NCBI GenBank assembly: GCA_016110215.1
Contig: JADWQD010000012.1
Coordinates: 930,001-994,000 of the forward strand
Direction: 5' to 3'
Length of the DNA stretch: 64,000 nt
Source: Capronia americana
Lineage: Eukaryota > Ascomycota > Eurotiomycetes > Chaetothyriales > Herpotrichiellaceae
In this document: positions 10,131-22,415 of the stretch, one piece after another
How the letters are laid out: the number at the start of each line of letters is the position of its first letter
How positions within the stretch are numbered: the first letter of the stretch is position 1
Made by a program: the position numbers and the translations under genes
Notes under the pieces: model-generated
The model's database searches: none
What the model was told of the DNA's origin: nothing
The model's input: the letters and a program-made list of their open reading frames with translations, nothing else

Positions 10131-13122
10131 CTACCACAACATCCACGGACAAAGTTGCATGAAACTCTCCTCCTCGAATGAGTCATTGTCCTCTGCTGGT
10201 CGCAGTTTCGCTCTCAAGGCGATTGCGCGCTGGAGACATGCCTTGCTCTCCGAGTTGCGGTCTAGTTTAGAGTACAAGACAGACAGCTTGCGATTAGCTC
10301 GTGCTGATTGGCCTTCTCCCCCGGGTAGACTCTCTGCAATCGTGACAAGCTCTTCGAGCATGGTTCTGTCTCCATGTCAACATCCATGTCACCTCTGGTA
10401 GACCACGAGCTGGCGGTAAGGACTTACATAGAAGGGCCGATGTTACCATGATATTGCAAGATGTCTGCGGCGTGATATTGCGCATCACAGGTCGTCAGAC
10501 GATTGCCCAGAAGTCTGCGACGGAACGCGAGTGCTTTGGTGGCGATCCGCATAGCATCCTCGGCGCGACCTTGCGATCTGCGGATTCGCGACAGCAGGAC
10601 CATGTCTCCCGCGAAGCGAGGATTATTAGTATTGAGGAAGGTCTCGTCGGTGAAGTTCTTCAGTGCCGGACATGCGTACAGGTATTCCTCAGCTTTCGTG
10701 ACTTCTCCCATCCGTAGATAGAGAGCTGACATGTTGCTATATGAGTTGCCGATGCGCTCCACGTTGTTTTGCAGACGAATTTCAACCGCTTTTTCGTGAC
10801 ATGTGAGGGCCTTGTCAAAATCAGAGAGTTCAGTATATGCCATGCCAAGGTTGTTGTATGCCCAAGCAATGCTTGCGTGGTTTGCGGCTAACAAGCCTTC
10901 ATAAAGGCGCAGGGAATTCCGGAAAGATTCCAATGCCTTCCCTGGCTCATGTAAGTTCAGTTCGATTTGGCCCTTCAAGGTGATCGCTTTGGCAAAAGCT
11001 AATGAATCCTTGTCCTCAAGGCAGCTGAGCGCAACCTGAAGGAGGTTCAAGGCGACATCGAAATACTCTTTCTGGTAAAGGTACCTAAGAAGTCAATAGG
11101 TTGCGACCACACATATCAGAGTCACATACGAGGTGCATCGATGGAGCATCTTCCCATATGTCTGCAGATTGCCCACACGCAGCTTGTATCTTTCCGCGAG
11201 TTCGACAAGATGGACGACATGTGGCAAACAGGCTTCCTGCCTGACCCACACATCTTCCTTCCAGGCCTTGAAGAGGTAACCTCCCTCTTCTTCCCACGAG
11301 TCCCCAAAGCCATAATGAAGGATTTGCACCACGGCGTCGAAGTATTTTGTTCGGCCGTCTTCAGAAAGTCGACGCAGGACAGCGGACTGTATAAGTCGGT
11401 GGGCGGAAAGTGTCTTCTCATCAACGTTCTTCTCTATCAACGCCATCTGCAGCAACACCTCTTCTGCATCGCTCAACCTTGCATTATTAGCACGAGATGA
11501 GGACCTGCTTCAAGGATGCTTACTCCATGTCGTCGGCGAAAATGCCCATGTCGTTGTCTGAGACAAGCGTCGAGCCTTCGCAGAGCATCTTCTCGTATAC
11601 GCCATCAGGATGGAAGAATGCCATGAGCTTTTGGAGATGAGCAGAAGGTCCCGAGAGCTTGCTCAAAGACATGTCCCAGACAGTGCTCAAAGTGTGCTCA
11701 TATTGTGTGAGACGGCTCTTCTTGGCATCAATCTTTTCCGAATGTCGCTTGTACATTGGCAGAAAGTCGTCCAAGGACATTTTCCTCTGCGACATGAAGC
11801 TTGCGACTTGATTGAGCGCGAGTGGTAGACCACCGAGCATCTCCACTATCGCCGTTGCACTGGCTTGATTTGTCGCACTGCTGGCATCTAAGGACAGCAG
11901 CTGTAGCAACATTGACGACCCACTAGCATGATCGAACGGTTCGACGTGAAACCCGGCAGACGCAGGATGACTGGCGACATTGAAGTCACGGGAAGTAATG
12001 AGAACAGATCCATTCCCACCTATCGGCCATACCTGGTTGAGGAGTTCAGCATCATCGGCATTGTCCAGCACTAAAAGCCATTGTCCGTCTGTTGTTGTCA
12101 GTAAGTCATCCTTACATCACCGCCAAAGCAGTTACCCTCTGTAGAGCAATGTGCGCCGGGTGGAAGCTTGAGGATAACTTACTGGTGTTTCTCAGCCAAG
12201 TTTTAAGCTTTAATATTTGCCCAGAGCTGTCCTTGAGATCTTCGTCATTTTTCACCAACCCTAAAGCCTGGACGAGATCTCTGGTGCTTTGGCCCATACC
12301 TACGACAGTATCAGCGCGTAACCAGAGTACCGAATCAAAGAACTCTCGGTTTTGTTCTGCGAATTGCAGAGCAATCTGCGTTTTCCCGACACCACCCATT
12401 CCATAGAGGGCAAACGTCTTCAGACCAGCCCCTTTTTTGCCTGGCAATAGCGCAGACTTGACTGCGTCTAACGCCGTATCTCGGCCCCAGAACTGCGAAG
12501 AAGCACTCTGCGGCACATGGTAACACTGGACAATGTCTTGATCGCCGTCAAGGTTGGATTCCTTGAGGTCTTTCATCAAGTCCAAGACCTCTCGATACTT
12601 TGCCGACTCTAACCTCATCCGCGCAATGTCTGCTTCACTTTCGACTGCAGAAGACATACGCCGGATCCGCCTGACGGTTTGACCAAAGTCGGACTCAAAG
12701 TCATTCCAGGAATGTCGGCGTAGCAAAATGTTTGGGTGGCTGCGAAAGAATTGTATCGCTCTAGCATAGAAGCATATGACTTCGGTATAGACATTAAGCA
12801 AAGATGTCTCCAGCGCCTTGTCCATGGGCAAATCCTGTTCATAGCCGTGGAACCTAGGCAAGGTCAGGCTCACCTCCTCGAGCATGTCCAGAACATCGCG
12901 CAAAGTATCGCCGGCAGATGATGCCAAACTCAGAATCAGTCGGATGCTGCCCCAAACAAAAGCGGTAAGTTTTGTATCGGCGCCGAAGCACACTGCAACG
13001 ACGGCGGAGAAGTCGTCGACGAACTTGAGCATGGGGCCAAGACGGTTTAAAGAATTGAGCGTTGCACGCTCGTGGGGCCAGACATTCTCAAACGATTTCG
13101 CATAGTTGAGCACGTCCTGCAT
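10131..13122 (-). CDS. STAND (NLR-like) protein: NB-ARC ATPase with TPR repeats
   Basis: Multi-exon gene. The first long exon carries a helical N-terminal fungal domain (FAVVAVCFG...FVWGSIRLIL), then the P-loop GMGGVGKT at residues 241-248 counted from the ATG at 13120-13122. The next exon reads WLLVLDNADD (Walker B), VLITSRD (sensor) and GGLPLALNQ (GLPL motif). Later exons (10424-11476) encode TPR-like repeats (IAWAYNNLGMAYTEL, GNSYSNMSALYLRMGE, RANRKLSVLYSKL), with stop at 10131-10133. Known: fungal NB-ARC/TPR proteins resemble plant and animal NLRs and several act in allorecognition. In-frame codons upstream of 13122 still encode family-like sequence (SSPLWNRALERYRDEID), and a CTGAC...CAG acceptor sits at about 13245, so the true start is probably in an exon between 13250 and 13530. 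Introns fall near 12080-12180, 11480-11520, 11060-11095 and 10360-10440. Confidence 0.85.
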
Positions 13123-13249
13123 GGATCCGGCCTCGGCGAGGATCTGATTGTAATCATCGTTCTCATCTATTTCGTCGCGATAGCGCTCGAGGGCGCGGTT
13201 CCAGAGCGGGCTCGAACGCCGTTCGAATCTCTGAGATCTATTTCCCGTT

Positions 13250-14078
13250 GTCGGTCAGCTTGATCATGCAATCGAATCCCGGTGGTGCGTACCCATGTTT
13301 CTCAGCTGCCATTCCAAAGGTTGAAGTAAAATAATGGTGTTGGCAAGAGGGTCGCAGCGGTCGCGGCTCCAGCAATGACGGGAAGGACGGGCGCTAAGCA
13401 CGCCGCGTGGAAAGAGGGGCAGGCGGGGTAAGGCTTGGCGCCAGAACCAATGCAGGAGTGAGTGGGCCGAAAGGTTACTGTCAGGATGAGGCCCACAGGC
13501 CAAAAAGACAAAGAATTTAGCATTCAATACCTCTTAACAGACATGCTTGTCCGGACCTCGTTGGTGATATGTTTGAGCAGCAACAGCTACCAGGACGCTT
13601 TGCTAATCGAACATGTCTTAAAATGCACGTGGCATGTAATGACGCTCGCGCGCTGACTACCATCTATGAACACAGGCAATTTCCGTCTCCCAACTGTCCC
13701 CTCAGCCGGGCGCTGCCTGAGATACGAATCCAAACATTCTGTGGCGCTCTGTTGCCCGACCGGGCGCCTATCTGTGATTCCTGTTGAGCTCTTCACTGGC
13801 TGTTTCACCCAAAATGTCTCTCGCTTGGATCGTATATAGAAGAGCTGGCCCAAGGCTCGCCCTTTTCCTCTGGGTTTGCCAATGCCGCAAGAAAAGTACA
13901 CGATGACGACGGCGTGTGAAGGAGAGGCACCTGCCTCTTCCAATGATTCTTGGAGGCGTAGAAGCTCTCACGTCTGGCTGCACGACTTGAAACACCACGC
14001 TTTGCACAGAACAAAATCGCCTTGGAGGTATAGAAACGAGCCCAAAGGTATTTCAATAAACTTTGATCGAGATACCCA
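13250..14078. other. Region upstream of the NLR-like gene; possible unassigned first exon
   Basis: A minus-strand frame at 13264-13527 could hold the missing first exon of the NLR-like gene, but no family sequence confirms it. The rest is intergenic and shared with the 5' side of the plus-strand gene that follows. Confidence 0.3.
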
Positions 14079-15385
14079 TTGTTTGACGCAGAACGAAGAG
14101 AACTGCCTGCTGATCGCATCATACAGGAAGTCCTACCACCCAACCCTCCTACATATGTTCTATCTTCCCCCCCTCTTCACACCCAAGAGACCCTTCTCTT
14201 GCAGCCGTCGATCTCGGCGGGTACTGCTGGCGAACGCAGCAGCACCTCGAATCTCTTCCGGACGAGCTTCTATCCGTTTTCACGGACCACGAGATGAATG
14301 CAAGCGACGCCATACACCCGCAGCTACTCCGCCTATGGGGAGAGATCGCGATATCGATGAGGTCTTCAGAGCAGCCCAGCATCGACTCCCTGATATCTCA
14401 TCTCGTAGATGCAGGAGTATTGAGGTCGATACAGGGTCGCGAAGATACTACCATTGCCAGAAATCTGATATTCGCTATACTCGGTTGGCAGACCATGCTG
14501 TTCCTGCCAGAGCTTGGAACATGCTCCTCAAACGAGCTTGCGATCGCCGACGAAATGGATGGATACCGTGGACAAGGTCATATAATATTCAGACAGGACC
14601 AGTCAGCCTGCAAAAGGCCTCTGCATCAGTTTCTCATGGGCTTCGGCGTCCTGCTTCCACCCTCAAATTTCCGTCCCGCCGGCGTCCACGATCGCCCGGA
14701 CAACTGCGAGAGTTCCAAGAGCATCCAGCCAGCCTCCTTCAACGCCTCCTTGCTTAAATCCATTGGCGGCATCACCTTCAAGTGGGTTGACAACTTGTCA
14801 TTACACATGGAGCTTGAACAACATATGAAGGTCCTGTACCTGTTCCGGTATCCCTCGTTCTGCGCGGAAAATGTCATTGCCCGACACGTTCCCAAACAAT
14901 CAAGGGGAGCTATTCACGCGTTTGCGGCGCCGCCGTCGAACTCGAACATGTGTGCTTCGATAGACGACATTTCCAAAATGCTTCGGGAAACTCTCCGTTC
15001 GTATCGGCTGCTGTTCGGTCAGTCTAAACAAGCCCGCTCGCTATTTCGGTCGATGATACCCTTCGATGACATTGCCGGACCAGGCCACGATACCTTTCTC
15101 GCAGAGCTGTGCGGTCGGAAGAGATGCAAGATGGTCTTCGCAGAAGACCGGGACTCGTACGACCTAGCACGTCACTTTCCGATGTACAGAAGCAAGCTCA
15201 TGGCCTTGGACCAATACATGTCGAAGCGACGGCCGCGCACATGGAAAGAGCTTTGGCAGGACAAAAGAGACTCAGCCCAATGGTTCACGTTCTGGGCCGT
15301 GCTGATCTTAGGCGGTCTCGGAGTGGTGCTTACACTAATCCAAGTCGTTCTGCAAATCGTGGAAATTGCTCGGCCAAACCCCTAG
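14079..15385 (+). CDS. Fungal tail-anchored protein of unknown function, possibly frameshifted near the N terminus
   Basis: The main frame runs to TAG at 15383-15385, with ATG at 14294 and family-like codons extending upstream of it (AVDLGGYCWRT, SLPDELLSVFTDHEM). The C terminus is a basic stretch (KRRPRTWKELW) followed by one long helix (WFTFWAVLILGGLGVVLTL), a tail-anchor arrangement seen in many uncharacterised ascomycete proteins. A preceding frame at 14079-14173 (LPADRIIQEVLPP, YVLSSPP) looks like the natural N terminus but is one base out of register: the frames meet at a run of seven C at 14167-14173. No GT-AG intron that I tried joins them in frame. The true ATG is not identified, since 14079 is TTG. 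It ends 21 bp from the convergent DPP III gene. Confidence 0.6.
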
Positions 15386-15406
15386 ATTGCCCTGGGCAAG
15401 CCTCAC

Positions 15407-17974
15407 TCACACCTTTCGTTCAGCCCAGCTCTGAATGATACCTTCGGCAGTCGCCTCGTATTCTTTGAGGACGACGGTCCCGTTCTCCATGAACGTGTTG
15501 GCATGGACGTAGTTCCAGCCTGGCTCAGCATTTCGGATCACAATCTTCCTCCATTCCAGATGCTTTTCCTCAACCATGGAAAGATCTTCATAGTACATCC
15601 GACAAGGGCGCACGTCAGCCGTGGAACGGTACATGTGCAATTTCAACAGCATTTCGCCCAATGCTGGCTTCCCAACCGTTGAGATCTTTGACCGATCCAC
15701 GCGTACGGTCAGCTGGTCATGAGTCTGATCGTGTTGAATGTCGATGAACCCGTCCGTCTCGGTCAGGAGACATTTCAACATGGCGAAATGAGCCTGGGAT
15801 CGGAATCAGCTTGAATGCGGGAAAGAGTGTGCAGCCTGATTTTACCCGTCTATGAGCTTGACCCCAACGCTAGAGTTTCTGTCAGCCGATTTCCGAAGCA
15901 GAGATCAAAGGCCTCGAAAACATACCTGAGTCTCGACGTTGAAGCTTGCCAGGCCGCGGAGACCAAATACGGCAAGAAGAATATAGAAATAGTATGTCAC
16001 TGTTCGCATCAGCGAGTGAATCTTCTATGCACGGATCAGGATCTTCACAGTCATCAGGTCGGATGGCACTGTTTTCGTCGAACCCGAACAACGCCAGCAA
16101 GTCTACATCGTCCATCAAGTACGCGCCGACGAGTTCGCATCGACACTCGTCGACAGTCGTCGCAAGATCTTCGAATTGACCCGTCCAACTCTGACCTGGT
16201 TTGTACCAGCTCGAGATGGGCTGTCCTGTGAGCGGGTTGATCGGCGGATGGTCGATATCGAAGTTGTACACATTTTTGGGCTCCTCCATCATCATCTTGC
16301 CGGTCCCATGTCCGAGCAGCTCGTGTACCACGACCCACATGTAGAATGCATGGTATTGATGTTTTTGGAATGCCTCTCCATCGGCCTCATCGACAAATGG
16401 ACACTTTTGCGATGACTGGCTCTCCGCAGTCATGCGGTTGGCGATGATGACGTTCTTGAAGCCACTTTGCTGGCGAATGTCATTGTACTGGAACGCGTCA
16501 GTTACGATCCCCGGCAAGCCGTCACTGTCACTTCTACATTTGGCAAGTTGATTCCGCCGAAGATGATGCTGGAGCAATACGCCAATGCTGGAGGTTGCCA
16601 TTAGTACTTCTGCCAGACGTGCTGACTTTTGAGTTCTTACTATGAATACTCGCAAAGTCCGGCGGGTCGAAACTCTCCTTCTCAAACGGTCCTTGGCCGT
16701 CGTTTTCAATTTCATTCTTCGCCCAGGGCAGTCTTCGGATGAAGGTCTTTGAATGCTGGACTAGCTTGGTTAGCGCTTTCGTTTCCTCGGCGTTTGGAAT
16801 CGCAACAAGAGCCTCCCATTCTGCCCGAACTCCGTGAGGGTCACGGTATGGTTCGACGAATCCGAATATGTTCTCGACACGCGGCGCCCGATCTGCCACC
16901 CATTCTCGCAGTGAATCGCGGTAAATCTCCAAGTCGCCGCTCTGGAAACTTTCGCAGTACTGTGAAATGATGGCTTGTTGGCGAGGGTTGGCAGCATACT
17001 TTGCAGCTTCTGTAAGATGTGCGCAGATCAGAGCGAGTTCTTTCGCATGATCACCGCGCACTAGCCGGACCGTGGCATCAGAAACGTCGTTCGGCAGGAG
17101 TCTAGGCTCGGGGTCGGTCTCAACTGATGCCTGCAGGATGTCATAAACCGTAGTGTTGTCGACTTCAGTCTTCCTCAATCTCGTGTTCTCTGGGAAAATT
17201 TGGTGCTGTTCCATCACCCGAGAGACCATGGAAACCTCATCCTTCGTAATACGAGATGGGCCCGGATAGTACGCGCTTGTGGTGGTCTCGGACGGAAATC
17301 CAAGGCTGAACGGCGGCTTAGATAGTAAAAGAGGTCCAATCTGGGCCCAGAGCTCCGTGGCTCTCTGTGAGATGGAAGCAATTCTGTCCATGCAATCCGA
17401 CGAGACATTCGGCGTGATTTTCGAATCTCCCCGACCCTATCGAGAATCAGCAAGTTCTTGATGAACAAGGAATTGAAAAAATGCAGGCTAGTATCAACCC
17501 CCCCAAGAAGCACCATCTGGAGTCATCGGTCCTTACGCTGTAGTTGCCAATGTCCGACAAAAAGCTGCTCGAGAATTCGAGAAAAGACTCCGCTTCACGA
17601 ACATCGATTTTCGCCCTCGTAGCCAGGGATTGCCAATCCCCGGAAAGTGCATTGTGAATCTCCAGGATCAAGTCGAAAATTGGGGCACTCTCCTCAGAGA
17701 CCTGGCGCAAGATGATGCGTGCGCCATGCCACGCCGCACTTTGACAAGGTCAGCATCGCATCGCATCAGCTACTCGCGCGGTGTGTGAAATTCCCAGGCT
17801 GGATTTCGAGCGAGCGTATACTAAATAATCAATGCATAATACACACCGGGACATATGATGAGCGTAGAGCCTTTCTTGATGCGTGAGGCCTTGAAAAGCC
17901 TCGGAGACACTCATTTGATGGACTCGTTGGCGGGCTATAGCCCCTCGTTCTTGTTCTTTCGAAGCTGTCGCCAT
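15407..17974 (-). CDS. DPP3: Dipeptidyl peptidase III (peptidase family M49)
   Basis: Multi-exon gene from ATG 17972-17974 to TGA 15407-15409. Exons in order: MATASKEQERG...LYAHHMSR, then AAWHGARIILRQVSEES, then the large block from MDRIASISQ to FDPPDFASIHS, then INLPN joined across a short intron to YNDIRQQSGFKN. The M49 zinc motif HELLGH follows, with the second motif DECRCE (family EECRAE/D; the zinc-ligand Glu is kept). After that come GLRGLASFNVETQ, WGQAH and a final exon from AHFAMLKCLLTE to WAERKV. Known: this cytosolic zinc exopeptidase removes dipeptides from the N termini of short oligopeptides in late protein turnover. Predicted length of about 700 residues is normal. The second motif differs at its first and fifth positions. 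The identification is secure; individual exon edges are by eye. Confidence 0.93.
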
Positions 17975-20516
17975 GGTGCGGGCGGACAGATTGTTCGTTG
18001 CCAGGTACAGTACAGTACAGTACGAATGGAATTGTGTTCTCTGTCTGGATTGAGTGTCGCCCCCACCCCAAAGGATAAGTGAAGCCGCAGTTTGTGTCAG
18101 TGGAAGAGTTGAGTTGAGGTAGTCTTGAGGTTAACGCAATACTGGTGAATCAATGCAAAACATCAATTGAGCGATAAACGAGCAGTGCAAGGAATAGAGC
18201 CTCTGTTCCCTATAAGACCCAGAGACACCGAAAGGTTCTCGTCTGAGAACAGACCAGCTACACGTTAGAGTATTGAATACCTTGTGGAATAGGATATCCT
18301 AGTTGAGGAACAAGGCGCAAGAAAAGGAAAAAGGTCAAGGGAAATGGACTGCCACGTCCGCAGGCCCGGCCAAGGCTGGCTGCCATAGCGATACAGTACC
18401 TAATCCGGGGGGTCGACAGTAGCCTACACCTTATAAAGAATACGTACTCTCCTCCGTAGAATAGGGACTAAATGATGCAGCCGCCGGCAATGGGCCGGCC
18501 CGCTAGTCCACACAGACCTTCGAACCAAAAGATGCTCAAGCTTGCGCACCAGTCCTGCCCCGGTCTTGACGGACGACCTTATGGTAGCATCGGTCAGATC
18601 AAGCCAACTCAAGTAAAAGACGACCCCCGAGTCTGCATATATATATACACATCCTTTGTTTCCCCCTTCCCCCCCACCCGAGAGGAATGATCAATAGGCG
18701 CCAGACCCATCCTTCCACGAGTTCGACGCACCAGCAGTCCAAGGTCGCCGTCGAGGATCATTTCGTAGGCTACGCGGAGGAAGTCCTCTCTGCCCTCGCG
18801 TGGCGGAAGAACCGTCTCGAGGCAAGAACAGTAGAGGAATAAAGAAGGAGAGCGTGCGTGCGTGTAGGTGGCGTATTCTGTGGCTGGGGCCTAAGCGTAC
18901 ACAGGGCTAGAAGTATATCAGTTTGACCACTGACTACGTATAAATCGCTGTCCTAGCTATGCAACTCGACTAAATCAACTCATGGGTCTATATGCAGCGG
19001 AAGAGACGACAGTCGTCAGCGACGAATAGCACCGTGGGAGATTCGCTCAGGAGGCGTACATTCGGGTCCAAGTTCACGTTCATGACCGTGTTCATGCTGA
19101 TGCTCCGCAGTGGTGGCAGTGGCAGTGGCAGTGATAGTGACATCCATTTTTGCTACAGTAGCCATAGCCATGTCGCGCTTCTGGACGGACAGGTCAACAT
19201 TTGTACTCTCACTCGCCCTTTCGCTCAGCATCTTGAACCGTCTGTAATAGCCGAGTGTCGCGGCCTGCTCGTAGGCCGTCGGATCCACGCTGATAATCTA
19301 CAGAACTGGCCCATGCGACTGCAACAACCAGACAACCAGACAACCAGACAACCAGACAACCAGACAACCAGACAACCAGACAACGACATGCTGCATAAAG
19401 CTTTGCGTCCTTCATTCAAAATTGCGTGTGGACCTGCCACTGTCGGCTTCCAACTAGTCCCAAGCAGCGCTGCCCGATCTCGTGACAGGACCGAGCAGAG
19501 AGTATGTTGCTGTTGTTTGCGCGACAGCTTCCTGCCCATTCAATTGCGATAACCCAACGACAACTTGCTATGAAGATCTGTGTTAATCATTTGAAAACCA
19601 GACTGGATCAACAACTGCCAACTTCGGGGATGACGGCTTTAGAAGCAAGCCAACCTCGCGAACTCTGTCTGAGAGTGTGTCTGACGCAAGCCTGGACGAC
19701 GCCGGGAACCATATTGACAATGGTTACAAGGGCGGTGATGTCAGTTTGGCGGCCCTTGCAGCGTCAACAGCTGGTGCACTCTTGACGGTCAAGGTAGAGT
19801 CCGACCTGAACCTATACGCAAACATCGTCTCGAACGACGTAATCCAGATGCTGGTTCTGGCTGCTGAGATCCATGCGTTGACCGAGAGCGAACGTCGACG
19901 GTGGCGATCGGCGGTCAGAGCTACCAACTCGTGAGCGTCGTACCAATCACTGTTGCGGCATATACTCGGAAGAAGTTCCCCTTCGAGGATCTGTTCTATG
20001 TGATCGCGGACAGGAGAAAGTGTTGGAGGCAAGATGCCGGAGCTGGTGTTCGGAATCGATCATGTCCGGCAGGTTGAGGTCTTGTTCTGAGATCGAACAT
20101 TTTCGCACGAAGGCATGCTCCAGCAGCGTTCTGATAGTATGGGACGAAAGGTGGTGGCTTCAGTCGTTCATACAGTACATGATTAGACGCATTGCGTCGG
20201 AACAGGAAGGGACGGTGCTTGTTGACTCAATGTGGTCACTGTCCATCCCAATCAAGTCCTTTCAAGCAGAACTAACCACTCTTTGCCTGATATGCACAGT
20301 AAATGGCGCTTAGACCTGCCCGTGAGTGATCTCGAAACGGTCAGCTGGAGGAAAAGTTAGATGATTTACAGGGTGGTAGTCCGGTTCGGCATCCTCAAAG
20401 AGCAATGAAGCTGACCGGTATCCTCACAGAGCAATGAGCTGATGAAATGATCCGTGCCTATGAAGCAGCTGAGACCAAAGGCGACGACATTTGCATTATT
20501 TTTCGGTTTGGCGGGA
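17975..20516. other. 2.5 kb region without a convincing gene; contains minisatellite
   Basis: Upstream of DPP III and downstream of the Rdx gene. It contains a GTACA tandem (about 18004-18022), a TATATATATA run (about 18640-18650) and the octamer minisatellite at 19325-19384. Two overlapping frames of 85-100 codons at 19677-19934 (plus) and 19724-20032 (minus) have no recognised domain, and the plus one lacks an ATG. A decayed gene cannot be excluded. Confidence 0.4.
19325..19384. repeat. Tandem octamer minisatellite, unit CAACCAGA
   Basis: About seven and a half near-perfect copies of CAACCAGA. Because the unit is 8 bp, an open frame crossing it repeats only every three units (24 bp, eight codons), giving a QPDNQTTR-like peptide on the plus strand and a CLVVWLSG-like one on the minus strand. 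These frames look like by-products of the repeat. Confidence 0.9.
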
Positions 20517-21126
20517 TCATCTGCAGTCCTCACAGACTTGGCCATTCTTCTGCTCATCTCTGATTTCAGCATCAGGTCTGGATTCAGGTTTGCTAGGCAG
20601 TTCTGGTGTGGCTGGCTGAGCACTACCCTTCATCAAACTTCGATCAATGTGGCCAAGATCTCTGCCGGGCTCGATAATGTTGCGGACTCGGTTCTTCAGC
20701 TCTTTCGTCTCGGGAAAGCCGCCGTCGACCTTGCGATCCCATATCATCGACTCTCCCACCTTGACAGTTGCGTCCGGCGATGGCGGTGTTTCAGCGGTTG
20801 ACTGTGCTGTATCGCTGATGACGTGGGTCATCTTGACGGTGAATATACCACCAGTCACCGGGATCAGAGCGATCTCGCCAATGCTGGTACCAAATGTCTG
20901 GAGCAATTCTTGAGCGAACTGCAGGTAGTAGTGTCAGTCAGCAAATACCGCCCAGGGCCAATGAGACGCCTCCGCTGAGCCAGAATGTAGCTTCGGAATT
21001 GACGCCGATGTCGCAATAAATGATCGCTGCACTCACATAAGCAGCTCTCAGGTTCCATTTACACTGAGTGCAGAATTCAATGGCAATGCGTGGCACCTTG
21101 ACCTTCGAAGAAGCCTCGTTTGCCAT
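20517..21126 (-). CDS. Rdx/selenoprotein W-like thioredoxin-fold protein (Cys form)
   Basis: Two exons. Exon 1 is 21037-21126 (ATG 21124-21126, 30 codons) with the redox motif FCTQCKW (C19, C22). The intron runs GTGAGT...CTGCAG, and exon 2 is 20517-20918 (133 codons plus stop). Exon 2 begins FAQELLQTFG and continues IGEIALIPVTGGIFTV, the typical second half of the Rdx fold, with a later WDRKVDGGFPETKELK motif near the end of the domain. A charged tail of about 50 residues ending CEDCR follows. Known: the family has a CxxC or CxxU motif and is linked to redox control; the fungal versions use Cys. Predicted length is 163 residues, longer than animal SelW (about 90) owing to the tail. The function in fungi is not established. 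Confidence 0.88.
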
Positions 21127-22415
21127 ATCTATGGTCGCTGCACAATGCAACGCTATTCTCGCTAAGAGTTTCGCTCTTCCGCTTGAAGGCGATACCTGAT
21201 GCAGGAATCAGGGGCTTGCAGATAATGTGCAGCGGATTGAGCTTGAGTCGGGGGATATGGTTAAGAGACAAGTTATGTGATTTGCCGGGGATGAAGACCT
21301 TCAATGGTGACGGCTTATCGGTCAGTCGACGAGACGGGATGAGAGTTTGCCGCGGTACGTAATATGGTGCTCGGCGAGACCTCAGGACAGGACTCGACTG
21401 CGCGAAGGAGAAGAAAGTTCAAGTCGAGGCGAGGTTCCCTCCGGTGGCCCGTACGAAGTCCCAACAGCTCGGTTCCCAAGCTGCGTGATTAGGGACTCCC
21501 CGAAACCAACCACCGCGTGGGACCTATTCTTACCCAATTGTGAAGGTGCAATCACTTTTAAGCGAGGGAGAAAAGGGAAGGTCGCGTGCGGGAATTTTGG
21601 CGATCCTGAGTTGAGTAAGGGGCCCCATGCACATCATTATTGGGCCCCCGGCGGTGTGCCTGTTCGCTCAGAGCTCGAGAACCCAGCGGGAAATTTCCTG
21701 CCCCCGGAACTGGCAGTTGACTCGCAGTTGACGGGCTTTCTGGAAGTCGTGTAGCCCACTCGTGGGAGGGAGTCTTCACTATCAAGAATGCATACTCGGT
21801 ACGGTAGAAAATTCTTACGGCTTATGCGATAGACTGATGGCTGTGGTTGATACTCGGACACTTCTTGACGATGAGGACGGAGACGACGAAACAAGCGTGA
21901 TTGGAAATCAATTGATTGTTCTTCGTATGCACTTCAGGTAGCCGCCCTTCCCTCACAAGAGGAAAACCTTCTCGAAGAAGTCTGACACGACGAAGAATAG
22001 CTGGGGCCATAACCAAGTACAAAGCGCAGTGCAAGGTACATATTAATGACTCGCGCTGCCCCTCCCAGTTGATGGTGACATGAAAACCTGTGGCGATCAA
22101 GGATGTGTGAACTCCGACACAATTCTGTGAACGCCGTATGCGCCGCGTGCTTTTGGGAAACTCTGATATCAAAACCCAGGCTGAGACTCTGTTGAGCGGT
22201 CCATGGTGTCTTGCACAATACTCAATCCAACTCGATTACATGACACTGCAGCATCCTTCGCTCCCTGCAGACTGTGGGTTGTAAGGGTCTTCCTTTCTGT
22301 CAACCTGGCCCCAGACCGATGGCACCATGTAGTCGCGTGTTTGATTGCAGTAGTTGATCAGGCTGCGCGACAATGTTAGTAGACAGATCGCGCGTGTGGA
22401 CTTGTGCGCCATACC
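21127..22415. other. Intergenic region, nothing recognised
   Basis: About 1.3 kb upstream of the Rdx gene and downstream of the next minus-strand gene. A 135-codon plus-strand frame at 21347-21754 is compositionally unremarkable and has no recognisable domain. Confidence 0.4.

Noticed and set aside
13264..13527. Independent minus-strand gene upstream of the NLR-like gene
   Set aside because: No domain content; at best it is part of the first exon of the NLR-like gene.
14157..14204. Intron joining the two frames of the tail-anchored gene (GTTCTA...TTGCAG)
   Set aside because: Removing it leaves the downstream sequence in the wrong frame, and the donor is poor.
19325..19384. CRISPR-like array
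   Set aside because: A pure tandem octamer without spacers in a eukaryotic genome; it is a minisatellite.
19677..19934. Possible small gene on the plus strand
   Set aside because: It starts with GTG in this frame, lacks an ATG, and overlaps an equally open antisense frame.
21347..21754. 135-codon plus-strand frame in an intergenic region
   Set aside because: No recognisable motif, no good splice or start context, composition close to random.
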